NCBI GenBank assembly: GCA_031385005.1
Contig: JANNBB010000009.1
Location: 1 to 64,000, forward strand
Source: JADKIH01 sp031385005
GTDB taxonomy: Bacteria; Bacteroidota; Bacteroidia; AKYH767-A; 2013-40CM-41-45
DNA: 64,000 nt
Reading direction: 5' to 3'
Below the pieces are notes generated by a model that saw only the letters and a list, made by a program, of their open reading frames with translations, did no database searches and was not told where the DNA came from. A program made the translations under genes and the position numbers. How positions within the stretch are numbered: the first letter of the stretch is position 1; each line of letters opens with the position of its first letter. Shown here piece by piece: positions 45,333 through 54,694 of the stretch.

Positions 45333-46482
45333 ATCCTCAAACAATAACGAATATGATGTAATTATTGTTGGAGGCGGATTGGCCGGATTGGTATCTGCGA
45401 ATTTGCTTGCAATACAAGGGTGTAAAGTATTGCTTGTCGAAAAAAAAATGTTTCCTTTTCATAAGGTTTGTGGTGAATACGTGAGCAATGAGGTATTGGT
45501 TTTTTTACAATCAATTGGCTTCGATCCTTTTCTTTTCGGAGCATCTGTAATTTCAAGACTAAGAGTTTCTACACCGTCAGGAAAAAATTATTTTTCCAAA
45601 TTAGACCTGGGAGGATTTGGTTTAAGCAGATTTATAATGGATGAAGGATTGTTTAATTTGGCTCTTAAGAATAATGTAATCGTTAGATGCGAAACGAAGG
45701 TAGTGGATATCGCATTTGATAAAAATATTTTCACCGTAACGACAAGCAAGGGTGAAAAACTTATGGCTAAACTGGTTATTGGCAGTTATGGAAAAAGGGA
45801 TACGTTGGATAAGAAACTGAATAGAAGTTTTTTTCAATCACATACGGGTTATCTTGGAGTAAAATATCATGTAAAAACGGACTACCCTTTAGATGAAGTG
45901 GGACTGGACAACTTCAAGGGAGGTTATTGCGGTATAGTGAAAATAGAAGAAGACAAGTATAACATTTGTTATTTATATAAAAGAAGCAGGAAGTTTAATT
46001 TTAATTCTATTCGTGAGTTAGAGGAAAACATTTTATTTGGCAACCCACGGATAAAAGAACTATTCAACAATTCGGAATTTTTATTTTCAGAGCCGGAAGT
46101 TATTAATGAAATTTCTTTTGACTCGAAGGAGCCGGTAGTGAATCATATTTTTATGTGTGGTGATGCCGCAGGATTAATTACACCACTTTGTGGAAATGGT
46201 ATGTCGATGGCGATTCATTCGGCAAAATTGTTGAGTGAATTGATTACTGAATCTAAGGTTCTTGAACAAAATTCAATTTCTAAGGAGGGCAGAGATGCCC
46301 TTGAATTGAATTATCGAAAAGCATGGAACAAAAATTTTAATAAGCGATTAATTATCGGAAGAGGAATTCAGCGACTATTCGGAAATTCGTTTTTAACTGA
46401 AGCGGGAATACGTTGTATTCATGCAATTCCGACTTTGGAGAATTGGTTAATTGCTTCAACACACGGTAAGCCCATTATTTAA
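45325..46482 (+). CDS. FAD-dependent oxidoreductase of the PKS operon
   Basis: 385 residues. N-terminal FAD Rossmann motif YDVIIVGGGLAGLVSANLLA (residues 10-29), then HKVCGEYVSNEVL, a geranylgeranyl-reductase-family signature, and FMCGDAAGLITPLCGNGMSMA (near 275), the second FAD motif. It may hydroxylate the aromatic ring (as SrsC) or reduce a prenyl chain. With the UbiA gene nearby both are plausible. Last gene of the operon. Confidence 0.88.
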   Translation: MPESSNNNEYDVIIVGGGLAGLVSANLLAIQGCKVLLVEKKMFPFHKVCGEYVSNEVLVFLQSIGFDPFLFGASVISRLRVSTPSGKNYFSKLDLGGFGLSRFIMDEGLFNLALKNNVIVRCETKVVDIAFDKNIFTVTTSKGEKLMAKLVIGSYGKRDTLDKKLNRSFFQSHTGYLGVKYHVKTDYPLDEVGLDNFKGGYCGIVKIEEDKYNICYLYKRSRKFNFNSIRELEENILFGNPRIKELFNNSEFLFSEPEVINEISFDSKEPVVNHIFMCGDAAGLITPLCGNGMSMAIHSAKLLSELITESKVLEQNSISKEGRDALELNYRKAWNKNFNKRLIIGRGIQRLFGNSFLTEAGIRCIHAIPTLENWLIASTHGKPII

Positions 46483-46642
46483 AAATTCGAATGATAATAC
46501 GGACATTTAATTCAATTTATCAAAATTTCATTTCATTTAAGCCCATTAGCATAAAAACGTTTATTTATTTGTGATACTTCTGTGATACCGTCTCATGATT
46601 TTTGTTTAAAATTATTACAAACCCTTATTTAAACAAAAAATT

Positions 46643-47803
46643 ATGAAAAAATTGAACATTAGTTTAGCCGGATTAGCTTTTGTATTCATCGTATTTACAG
46701 GATGTAAAAAAGATGGTATTAATGAATTAAGTGGATCTTCAATTGCGGAAAGTGTTGACGGAGATGGCGCTTTACAGAAAAAAGGTGGCAGCGGTGCTGT
46801 TTACATTATGGACAATGCAGTTGGCGGAAACAACATACTTGTCTATGCAAGAAGTTCATCCGGACAACTGACAAGTGATGGGGCATACTCAACCGGTGGA
46901 AATGGAAGCGGAGGAGGTTTAGGATCGCAAGGATCTTTGATTATTGAAAAAGATTATCTCTATGCATGTAATGCCGGTAGTAATGAAATTTCAGTCTTGA
47001 GAATGACAAACTCCGGATTGACTTTTATTGATAAAATATCTTCTAATGGAGTACGTCCAATTAGTGTTACCGTTGATAAGGATATTCTATATGTTTTGAA
47101 TGCAGATGGTTCAGGAAATATCAGTGGATTTAATATTCTTCCGAATCATCATCTTTCACCTATTGCCGGTTCTACCCAACCGTTGAGTTCAATGGCAAGT
47201 GGACCAGCTCAAGTTGAATTTGATCATTCAGGTAAGCAACTTGTAGTAACCGAAAAGGCAACGAATAATATAGTAATATATGATGTTAATAATTCAGGTG
47301 TAGCATCCATGGGTGTTGTGCATCCTTCTGTAGGAGCTACTCCATTTGGATTTGCTTTTGAAAAAAGCAACACACTAATCGTATCCGATGCTTTTGGTGG
47401 AAATGCAGGGCAAAGTGCATTAACATCCTATTCATTAAGTAACAGCGGAAATCTTAGTCTAATAACAGGACCGGTTGCAACGACTCAAACAGCAGCATGT
47501 TGGGTTGTGGTTACAAACGATGGCCATTATTGCTATACAACAAACACTGGTAGTGATAATGTTTCCGGGTATTCTATACAAAATTCAGGCGCCCTTACTT
47601 TATTGAATCCAAATGGTATTACAGGTGTTACAGGAGATGCACCAATCGATATGTCATTAAGTAAAAACTCACGCTTTCTCTATACGCTCAATGCAATGGG
47701 ACATACAATTACTATGTTCGAAGTTGGTCAAAACGGGTCTTTAACATCTTTAGGAGAATTAGGCGGAGTACCCACGGGAGCTGTTGGTATGGCTGCAGAA
47801 TAA
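46643..47803 (+). CDS. beta-propeller lipoprotein (lactonase-like)
   Basis: 386 residues with lipobox FTGC (near residue 21) and a glycine/serine-rich linker. The rest is a seven-bladed propeller similar to the 6-phosphogluconolactonase/YncE group, with repeated elements such as YACNAGSNEISVLRM, LYVLNADGSGNISGF and CYTTNTGSDNVSGYSI. Membrane-anchored and probably a protein- or ligand-binding surface rather than an enzyme. A terminator follows; the two-component genes begin 240 bases on. Confidence 0.82.
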   Translation: MKKLNISLAGLAFVFIVFTGCKKDGINELSGSSIAESVDGDGALQKKGGSGAVYIMDNAVGGNNILVYARSSSGQLTSDGAYSTGGNGSGGGLGSQGSLIIEKDYLYACNAGSNEISVLRMTNSGLTFIDKISSNGVRPISVTVDKDILYVLNADGSGNISGFNILPNHHLSPIAGSTQPLSSMASGPAQVEFDHSGKQLVVTEKATNNIVIYDVNNSGVASMGVVHPSVGATPFGFAFEKSNTLIVSDAFGGNAGQSALTSYSLSNSGNLSLITGPVATTQTAACWVVVTNDGHYCYTTNTGSDNVSGYSIQNSGALTLLNPNGITGVTGDAPIDMSLSKNSRFLYTLNAMGHTITMFEVGQNGSLTSLGELGGVPTGAVGMAAE

Positions 47804-47857
47804 ATTAATTACATCAAATTATTAATAAATAAAAAATTTGGTTTTCGGTTTCATAAA

Positions 47858-47896
47858 AAGAGGTGGGTAGTGATTGTACTACCTGCCTCTTATTTG
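47858..47896 (+). terminator. intrinsic terminator
   Basis: AAGAGGTGGGTAGT pairs with ACTACCTGCCTCTT (two mismatches) and is followed by ATTTGATT. Confidence 0.7.
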
Positions 47897-48042
47897 ATTG
47901 TATCGAAATAGTTTTAAAGAATGCTCAGGAATAATTTGTATGTTTATTAAATTATTTTTGCGGCAATACCTTTAATTTATTTCAGAAATTGAATTATAGT
48001 TGAATCTAAACAGGGAAAAAAGAATCCAATAAAATTTCAGGA

Positions 48043-48744
48043 ATGAAAAACATTTTAATAATCGAAGACGATGTATCAATAGTTGAATTAGTTGATATTC
48101 ATTTAAAAGACATTCATTGCCTGACTACAAAAACCTACACCGGCAAGGAAGGCCTTGCCACTGCTTTGAAAAACAAATACGATTTAATTATTTTGGATAT
48201 TATGCTTCCGGATATAGAAGGGATAGAAGTATGTAAAAATATCCGTGCAGAAAAAAATTTCACACCCATTATGATGTTAACGGCAAAGAGTGAAGAGATC
48301 GATAAAATAATTGGCCTGGAAACAGGAGCAGATGACTACCTGACAAAGCCTTTCAGCATAAGGGAATTTCTAGCACGTGTAAAAGCCATTTTACGTAGAG
48401 CAGAAATCGATGTAAATAGTAAGAGAGTTTTAGAAGAAGTCATAACTTACGGTAAGCTTTCAATAGACCCTCAGAAGAGAAAAGTGACATTAGACGGAAA
48501 CAAAATTGAATTGACACCTAAAGAATTTGAGCTCCTGTATTTATTTATGTTAAATCCCGGAAAGAGTTATTCCCGGGAGGCACTTTTAAATATTGTTTGG
48601 GGATATGAATTTGCCGGGTACGAACATACAGTTAATTCACACATTAATCGGCTGCGTACTAAAATTGAGAGTGATCTTGCCTCACCGGAATATATATTAA
48701 CCACATGGGGAGTTGGATACCGATTCACAGACGAAAAAAAATAA
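48043..48744 (+). CDS. OmpR-family response regulator
   Basis: 233 residues. Receiver domain with acidic pair IIEDD (6-10), phosphoacceptor Asp in DLIILDIMLPDIEG (about D52), and Lys in DDYLTKPFS. The C-terminal winged helix has LTPKEFELLYLFMLNPGKSYSREALL and VNSHINRLRTKI. Its stop TAA shares a base with the ATG of the sensor kinase (TAATG), so the two are translationally coupled. The next gene downstream of the kinase is a P460-like haem lipoprotein, a possible target. Confidence 0.93.
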   Translation: MKNILIIEDDVSIVELVDIHLKDIHCLTTKTYTGKEGLATALKNKYDLIILDIMLPDIEGIEVCKNIRAEKNFTPIMMLTAKSEEIDKIIGLETGADDYLTKPFSIREFLARVKAILRRAEIDVNSKRVLEEVITYGKLSIDPQKRKVTLDGNKIELTPKEFELLYLFMLNPGKSYSREALLNIVWGYEFAGYEHTVNSHINRLRTKIESDLASPEYILTTWGVGYRFTDEKK

Positions 48745-50222
48745 TGATGAAGAAAAATATTTTTAGTAGTTTATTTTGGAAGATATCGGCGGTATTTTTC
48801 ATTTTACTTGCAGTAGTGGGAGTGACATATATATTAATAACGGTTAAACACTCCAATAATTATTTGGATGAAGTTAACCAACGCCTTAATCACAATACTG
48901 CAAGGAATATTGTAGAGAACTCAACACCTTTTTATAATGGAAAGGTTATTCAGCCGGCTCTCGAAGAAATGTTTCATCACGTTATGGCGATCAATCCAAG
49001 CCTGGAAGTCTATTTGCTTGACACCACCGGTAAAATTATTTCCTGGTTTCCACCGGAGAAAAAAATTTCCCTCCAATCGGTAAATATGAAACCGGTACTT
49101 GAATTTATTAATGATAGTATAGTTCGTTGTATCAAAGGCGATGATCCGCTTAATCCGGAAATACAGAAAGTGTTTTCTGCTTCGCGTTTAACGATGAATA
49201 ACATGTTGTATGCTTATATTTACGTTGTTCTCGCCGGTCAGGAATATCATGCTGCTTCCGAGTATTTGTTTGGAAATTATATCATGCAAGTTGGATTGCG
49301 AACAATGTTAGTTACCATGCTTGTTACTTTACTCGTTGGATTGATCATTATCAAAATAATCACCCAAAACTATTCTAAGATTATTTATGTGATGCAAAAA
49401 TTTCGCCAAGGTGATTTGACAGCTCGCGTTAAGGTGCAATCATCCGGTGATGAAAAACAATTAGCGGAAATATTTAATGAGATGGCAGATATTTTAACTG
49501 GAAATATCGAAAAGCTTAAACAGGTAGAAAACCTGCGAAGGGAATTGATTGCTAATATTTCTCATGATTTGCGGACCCCCATTGCTATTATTCGCGGGTA
49601 TGTTGAAACGTTACAAATGAAAGAAGAAACGATTACTGTTGAAGAACGAAGTCGCTATATCAATACAGTTAGAGAAAGTGCGGAAAAGCTCGACAAACTC
49701 GTAAATGAATTATTTGAACTGTCTAAACTGGAAGCTAATCAAGTTCAGGCGAAGAAGGAACCGTTTATTATCAGCGAACTCGTAAGTGATATCAGCAATA
49801 AATATCAGTTAATGGCAAAAGAAAAAAATATTACCATCAACACTGTTTTATCAAAGGATACTCCTCCTGTTTTTGCTGATGTTTCACTCATCGAGCGAGT
49901 CATGCAAAACTTAATTGATAACGCATTGAAGTTTACCCCTTCAGGAGGAAATATTCTGATTAAAACGTTAAAGAGCCACGATAATAATATAGAGATATCG
50001 GTCTCAGACAGTGGAATTGGTATACCTGAAAACGAGCGAGAACAGATTTTTTCCAGATACTACAAAGCAAATAATTTTACCGATTTGAAAAATAGTACCG
50101 GATTGGGATTGGCAATTGCAAAGAAAATTCTGGATCTTCATAATTCATCGCTCGATCTTATCAGTAAAGAAAATTCAGGCAGTTTATTTATTTTTCGCCT
50201 TCCTGTTTTCGAAAAAAACTAA
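48744..50222 (+). CDS. sensor histidine kinase with HAMP domain
   Basis: 492 residues from ATG 48744 overlapping the regulator's stop. Two membrane helices (about 12-32 and 178-203) enclose a periplasmic sensor region with a weak PAS-like pattern. HAMP follows, then HisKA with the phosphorylated His in LIANISHDLRTPIAI (near residue 272), and the HATPase domain with NLIDNALKF, DSGIGIP and TGLGLAIAK. Cognate kinase of the upstream regulator. Signal unknown. Confidence 0.93.
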   Translation: MMKKNIFSSLFWKISAVFFILLAVVGVTYILITVKHSNNYLDEVNQRLNHNTARNIVENSTPFYNGKVIQPALEEMFHHVMAINPSLEVYLLDTTGKIISWFPPEKKISLQSVNMKPVLEFINDSIVRCIKGDDPLNPEIQKVFSASRLTMNNMLYAYIYVVLAGQEYHAASEYLFGNYIMQVGLRTMLVTMLVTLLVGLIIIKIITQNYSKIIYVMQKFRQGDLTARVKVQSSGDEKQLAEIFNEMADILTGNIEKLKQVENLRRELIANISHDLRTPIAIIRGYVETLQMKEETITVEERSRYINTVRESAEKLDKLVNELFELSKLEANQVQAKKEPFIISELVSDISNKYQLMAKEKNITINTVLSKDTPPVFADVSLIERVMQNLIDNALKFTPSGGNILIKTLKSHDNNIEISVSDSGIGIPENEREQIFSRYYKANNFTDLKNSTGLGLAIAKKILDLHNSSLDLISKENSGSLFIFRLPVFEKN

Positions 50223-50255
50223 ATATTTTAAAACACTCTATAAAATTACAAACAA

Positions 50256-50759
50256 ATGAAAAACAATATTCTCCAGGCATTTTTAATAATTGGTTTTATT
50301 GCCGTAGTTCAGTCATGTAAAAAGGATGATGAAACAACTTCCGGCGACAAGGATTTGTATAACGCTATTAGCAGCACAAGCGGCTATACTTATTATGTAG
50401 GTACACCCGGAATAACAGCTGCTGCCGGCAACAGCCCACACGGTTTTGAACGTGTACGCTTCAATGCCATAGCGCAAGCAGCTTTGGATTCGACAGGAAA
50501 ATTACCGATTGGAGCTTCATTCCCGACAGGGTCGATTATCGTAAAGGAAGTCTATCCTTCTGCTTCAGGAAGTCTTAACCTTTATGCAGTCATGAAAAAA
50601 GATCCGGGTAATGGCAGTGCTGCAAGCGGTTATTTATGGGCCGAATACAAGACAGATGGAAGCGCAGCGGTTAGCATTTCTAAAAATGGTTCCGGATGTA
50701 TAAGTTGTCATACCGGTACGCCGACAAGAGATCTTGTAAAAAGTTTCGACTTGCACTAG
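50256..50759 (+). CDS. cytochrome P460-like haem lipoprotein
   Basis: 167 residues. Lipobox VQSC near residue 21, then a P460-like domain with FPTGSIIVKEVYPSA and a C-terminal haem motif CISCH (residues 148-152, CX2CH). Cytochrome P460 family members oxidise hydroxylamine or bind NO, but the cross-link residues cannot be checked here. It lies 33 bases after the kinase and may be controlled by it. Convergent with the minus-strand haem cluster. Confidence 0.72.
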   Translation: MKNNILQAFLIIGFIAVVQSCKKDDETTSGDKDLYNAISSTSGYTYYVGTPGITAAAGNSPHGFERVRFNAIAQAALDSTGKLPIGASFPTGSIIVKEVYPSASGSLNLYAVMKKDPGNGSAASGYLWAEYKTDGSAAVSISKNGSGCISCHTGTPTRDLVKSFDLH

Positions 50760-50796
50760 TCGTTGAAAAGTGAAATAAATTTTAATAAAACGAAAG

Positions 50797-50825
50797 AGCT
50801 GATATTCAATTATTGATAATCAGCT
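50797..50825. terminator. bidirectional hairpin between convergent genes
   Basis: AGCTGAT and ATCAGCT form the outer arms of an AT-rich hairpin located between convergent gene ends at 50759 and 50838. T-runs flank it only weakly. Confidence 0.55.
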
Positions 50826-50837
50826 TAAATTATTTTT

Positions 50838-51713
50838 CTACAACGAAAACACTCTCGACACATTAAATCCAAGACGAATGCCCATGTCATTCCATTGTGA
50901 ATCTGTGTGTGGGAAAAATTGACTCTCTACAAGTCCGAAGCTATTGGTAAAATGCACCTGGAAAACGTGTCCGCCGGTTTCAACTTCATAGCCAATGGAA
51001 AAAGTATCGTAATATTTTTGTGAAGGAGAATAATCGTTTATACGATATCCGTATTCGGCAGTAATGGCGGAACGATTCGTAAATTTAAATCGAAACATTC
51101 CCGAAATACCGTAGGCATCGTTTTTATCCGAAAGATTTTCAACCAGGTTGTAGTGAACAAACCACGGCGCTACCTGCAAAGAAAATTTCTTTGAAAACTT
51201 TCGTCCCATCATTAACTCATAGCAATAAGAATACCGGCTGGAAGCGAATTCGTATTTATCAATACCGTTGACAAGTACGTTTTTAAGAGCAACATAATAA
51301 GCGCCAGCAAAAAGAGTTACACTTAGTGGTGTTTTATTATCTGTTGTTTGTCTGATGAGTTTGAATTTTAAAAAACCATCAACAACTTTTTCATACGAAC
51401 TTCTTCCAATACCAAACATGAGTCTTCCATTGGGACTATATTCCAGACTCAATCGAATATTGGCTGCACCATCAATACCCCATGCACCATAAGAACCTGA
51501 ATTTACCGGACCAAAACGGTGGGAGATACGGAAGTCAAGCGTCTTCGGTCCAACAGTTTCAAGCGTATGTTGATTAACCAGTCGGGTTGTTTTAAATGTG
51601 GCAATAACAAAATCTTTTTCTCCTGTACCGGCAGAATCAAGACTGCTTAAGAGATCCTGAGCATGAAGTTGAGTGCCGATAAATAAAGAGAGTAGTGTAA
51701 AAAGTATTTTCAT
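50838..51713 (-). CDS. DUF5777 beta-barrel protein
   Basis: 291 residues. Signal peptide (ending LHAQ), then an alternating-strand body. DUF5777 features are IATFKTTRLVNQHTLETVGPKTLDFRISHRFG and GIDGAANIRLSLEYSPNGRLMFGIGRSSYEK. It ends in a hydrophobic strand as outer-membrane barrels do. DUF5777 proteins commonly accompany haem and cytochrome genes in Bacteroidota. It is the last gene of a minus-strand set: T9SS Reeler-like, two haem-motif lipoproteins, then this barrel. Confidence 0.8.
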   Translation of the reverse strand: MKILFTLLSLFIGTQLHAQDLLSSLDSAGTGEKDFVIATFKTTRLVNQHTLETVGPKTLDFRISHRFGPVNSGSYGAWGIDGAANIRLSLEYSPNGRLMFGIGRSSYEKVVDGFLKFKLIRQTTDNKTPLSVTLFAGAYYVALKNVLVNGIDKYEFASSRYSYCYELMMGRKFSKKFSLQVAPWFVHYNLVENLSDKNDAYGISGMFRFKFTNRSAITAEYGYRINDYSPSQKYYDTFSIGYEVETGGHVFQVHFTNSFGLVESQFFPHTDSQWNDMGIRLGFNVSRVFSL

Positions 51714-51816
51714 AAAAACAGTTTTTGGTTTTTGAAGTAGAAATAATTTATGAATGTGCGTTTTACAATTTCAATATAAGCAATGGAAGCCATCAGATTT
51801 TATAAAGATATTGCAT

Positions 51817-52200
51817 TTAGTTTTGAGGTTCACCTCTGTTCACCCAGGCTTGGATTTTTTGAATATCACAATTATCAAGGGATCCACCACCGGGAGGCAT
51901 GGGACTGAAAGTCGGTTGGTGAAGAATGCTCCCTAACAGATCGCCATTTACTGCAAGGTCAAAAGTCGAAGTGTAATCATCGAGATTAACGTCTTGTGTG
52001 TTTCCTGTTTTATGACAACCGATATCAGCAGCTCCGCAACTACGATTGAAAATAGCAGAAACTTCACCGTTAAAAGTAATTAAACCCGTTGTATCACAAA
52101 CAGCAATCACAGGATTTATTTCACTGAAGTTGTCGTAATAGCAGCTATTTAAAAATGGAATGGATAAGAGAAGAATCAAGAATATTTTTTTCATATGCAT
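51817..52200 (-). CDS. small lipoprotein with expanded haem-like motif
   Basis: 127 residues. Lipobox LNSC near residue 20. The core matches the Planctomycete-type cytochrome C domain (IFNRSCGAADIGCHKTGN), but the two cysteines are six residues apart (CX6CH) instead of two. Conserved SPMPPGG and IQKIQAWVNRGEP blocks agree with that family. Either an unusual covalent haem site or a non-haem derivative. Its ATG overlaps the stop of the upstream lipoprotein gene by one base (TAATG). Confidence 0.7.
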   Translation of the reverse strand: MHMKKIFLILLLSIPFLNSCYYDNFSEINPVIAVCDTTGLITFNGEVSAIFNRSCGAADIGCHKTGNTQDVNLDDYTSTFDLAVNGDLLGSILHQPTFSPMPPGGGSLDNCDIQKIQAWVNRGEPQN

Positions 52201-52571
52201 TAATTGTTTTTTGCACCTTGTTCAATCCAGATGTATATTTTTTTAATGTTGTCATCACTAAGCGGACTTCTTGGAGAAGGAGGCATGATATTATTACCGG
52301 AAGCAGTAATAACTTCATACAGCTTACTGTCGTCGGCTTTTCCTGCTTTCACATCACCATTGTTTATCACATTATCATAACCGATTAAACTAAATTCTTC
52401 AGCATTATCGCCATGACAGTTGCTTGAACCGCAGCTTCCTGAAATGATACCTTGTATCTCGCTGAACTTTATTTCAGGAAGAGCATCCAGATTTGTGTCG
52501 TGTTTGCATCCGAACCCAAACAAAACAGAGAAAAGCAATAAAACAGGGGTTTGGATATTTTTATATTTCAT
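52200..52571 (-). CDS. small lipoprotein with CX4CH haem-like motif
   Basis: 123 residues. Lipobox FGFGC (Cys near 22), then IQGIISGSCGSSNCHGDNAE (CX4CH) and IMPPSPRSPLSDDNIKKIYIWIEQGA, the core of Planctomycete-type cytochrome C proteins. It is translationally coupled to a paralogue downstream; the two probably act together as anchored electron carriers or metal binders. CX4CH sites occur in some multihaem cytochromes, so haem attachment is possible. Confidence 0.72.
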   Translation of the reverse strand: MKYKNIQTPVLLLFSVLFGFGCKHDTNLDALPEIKFSEIQGIISGSCGSSNCHGDNAEEFSLIGYDNVINNGDVKAGKADDSKLYEVITASGNNIMPPSPRSPLSDDNIKKIYIWIEQGAKNN

Positions 52572-52710
52572 ATCGGAGGGTAAAATCCGGATGTTTTGAG
52601 GTTCGGTTGGCTAATATATTGAATGAGCAATTGATTACCCTTAAAAACATATTGAACAGGAAAAAACAGCTACTGAATCGGTAAAAAATGCACTATTCAA
52701 AAGTGCGATA

Positions 52711-53562
52711 TTATTGAACAATCAGCTTTTGTATTTTATTCATGGAAGGGCTTTCCAAAAGAATAAAATAAATACCGGCTGAGAGGTTATCCGGCAATGG
52801 AATTACATCGTTATTTTCTCCGGTATCACTGATTTTGCTGAGCAATTCTATTTGTTTGGATCCCTTTGAATCAAAGAGAAAAACTTTGAATGACTCGTTT
52901 TTTAGGGTATTGTAGTGGACATAGAATTTTTCATTGGCCGGATTCGGGTAAATTCTCACATCATCAGAAGTTTTAATTTGATTTATGCTATTCCCTGTAG
53001 AAGGGAAAATTTGTTGTGTGGCCGTATAAATGTAGTCGCCTGCCGGACTGCCGGTTCCATTAGCGGCATTTCCGGAAAAATACATAGTCAAAGGGCCGGC
53101 TGTTGTATCCGGAGAGGTCCAATTAAAGGTAAATACGGCAGAATCCTGAAAGTTTCCGCCATTTAAGGTATGAACTACATTTCTTCTGGAAATTCCGGAA
53201 ACAGTTCTTGTTTTAATTTGTGTATGGACAGCATCAGTAATAATCAGTGTTCCGCCATTATTATTTACACTATTCAGGATTTCTGCACCCATTCCAAATA
53301 GATGATTTCCGGTTCTGGCCACTTTTATGGAAATCGTATAGGTAGTCATGGGGTCATATTTCCAGTTCACCATGTTACAAGTCGCAACAACAGAACCGCC
53401 TCCCGAGTTAAGGGCAAAGGAGTTGTGGCAATTAGTCGTATTACAGGTGACCTCTCCCGGAGCGCCATTATATCCGGCTTTACCGTTATCGTCCATAACA
53501 GCCGAAGACAAGGCAATAATACATGCGGAGAGAAGAATGATGGAGGTAAAAATTCGTTTCAT
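52711..53562 (-). CDS. Reeler-like (choice-of-anchor V) T9SS protein
   Basis: 283 residues. Signal peptide, then APGEVTCNTTNCHNSFAL (CX4CH haem-like motif near residue 40) and a Reelin-like beta sandwich with MTTYTISIKVARTG, FGMGAEIL and GPLTMYFSGNAANG. A T9SS type A domain follows (VRIYPNPANEKFYV onward). Relatives usually have CX2CH here. Exported to the surface; first gene of the minus-strand haem set, 140 bases ahead of the lipoprotein pair. Confidence 0.82.
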   Translation of the reverse strand: MKRIFTSIILLSACIIALSSAVMDDNGKAGYNGAPGEVTCNTTNCHNSFALNSGGGSVVATCNMVNWKYDPMTTYTISIKVARTGNHLFGMGAEILNSVNNNGGTLIITDAVHTQIKTRTVSGISRRNVVHTLNGGNFQDSAVFTFNWTSPDTTAGPLTMYFSGNAANGTGSPAGDYIYTATQQIFPSTGNSINQIKTSDDVRIYPNPANEKFYVHYNTLKNESFKVFLFDSKGSKQIELLSKISDTGENNDVIPLPDNLSAGIYFILLESPSMNKIQKLIVQ

Positions 53563-53982
53563 TAACTTTACGATTGATATTTTTATGATTTAGTTGGGTA
53601 GGAGGGAAAAAGAAACATTTCCGACCGTAAAAATAATAAAAGGGATTCTTATAAATCGATTTTTTTACAAATAAAGAAAAATAAAATGCTTTTTCCGCTA
53701 GTATTGATACTTCAAAAACAAATGAGATTTCTTAGCTATTGAAGGCGCAATTAATAAAAAAAGTGAGCAGAAATCCACCTACCTTTTTTGGTTTTAGCCT
53801 ACACGTTTTATCTTTTATCGCTAGCACGTTGTGCACACGAAGAGCTTGAGTCATTTCAAATGTGTACGTTAAGTATAATACATTGTTGTTTAAAATCCAC
53901 CAACTATTTTGAGATCATAACCAAATATGAATTGTTTTTATTTCGTTTAATTTTTCATTCGGTAAAGCCAAAGTCTAATTAA
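53563..53982. other. intergenic region, no gene seen
   Basis: About 420 bases. It should contain the promoter of the Reeler-like gene. I see no repeat, RNA or credible gene; a short plus-strand frame at 53788 has no family signature. Confidence 0.5.
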
Positions 53983-54546
53983 TTACTGATCCTTAATAAA
54001 AGTCATTTCATCTTTGCCCTCTCCACTTGCTATTAGTCTTAAATAATAACTACCAGTCTGCAAACTCGAAGTGTTAATATTGGTAGAATGTAAGTTAGGA
54101 TCAATTACATAATTGTAACTAGAATTACTATTAAATGGACAAATAGAAAAGTAAGCCGAACTTGACTGCTTTACTACATATTCTATAGTAATATTATTAC
54201 TCGTAGGATTCGGATTTAAGGATTTTATCTGAAATTCTTTTACATGAATTAATATTTCATCATAACTAGTAAAACCATCACATTTGGCGATTACTTGCAG
54301 CTTATACTTATTTGTTATTTCTGGAGTAACCGTTAGATTATTACCGGAATAAATCAAGTTACCTGTTTCATCATGCCAATTATAAAAGGCATCTTCATAA
54401 ATCGTTTCAGCATTCAATTGTACAGATTCTTCAGAAGTAGTTGTTTTATCATTGCCCCCATCTGCGATAAATAAACTCCTTGCTGGTTTTTGAATTCTAT
54501 AAGTTTCTCCACCAATAAGTTTATGATTACTCATTCTTCGTTGCAT
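53983..54546 (-). pseudogene. C-terminal fragment of a T9SS surface protein
   Basis: 187 codons start at MQRRMSN without a signal peptide. They cover one Ig-like/PKD-like domain (ADGGNDKTTTSEESVQLNA, TNKYKLQVIAKCDG) and a T9SS sorting domain (SLNPNPTSNNITIEYV onward). Such domains normally close proteins many hundreds of residues long with a signal peptide. The fragment cannot be exported on its own. It is probably a truncated remnant, lying head to head with an intact T9SS gene. Confidence 0.7.
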
Positions 54547-54694
54547 AACTCCTAAAATATTTCATCGTAAATAAATTAGCTAAATTGCACCAACTCAGGT
54601 ATTCAATGAAAATTGATCCTGTTTTAGTAGGACAATAATGATTATTTTTATTACTTTTATCTATAAACATTAATTCGAAATTTAAATCATTATT

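Noticed and set aside
53788..53982. 64-codon plus-strand frame
   Set aside because: No homology pattern and lies between the promoter of one minus-strand gene and the end of another.
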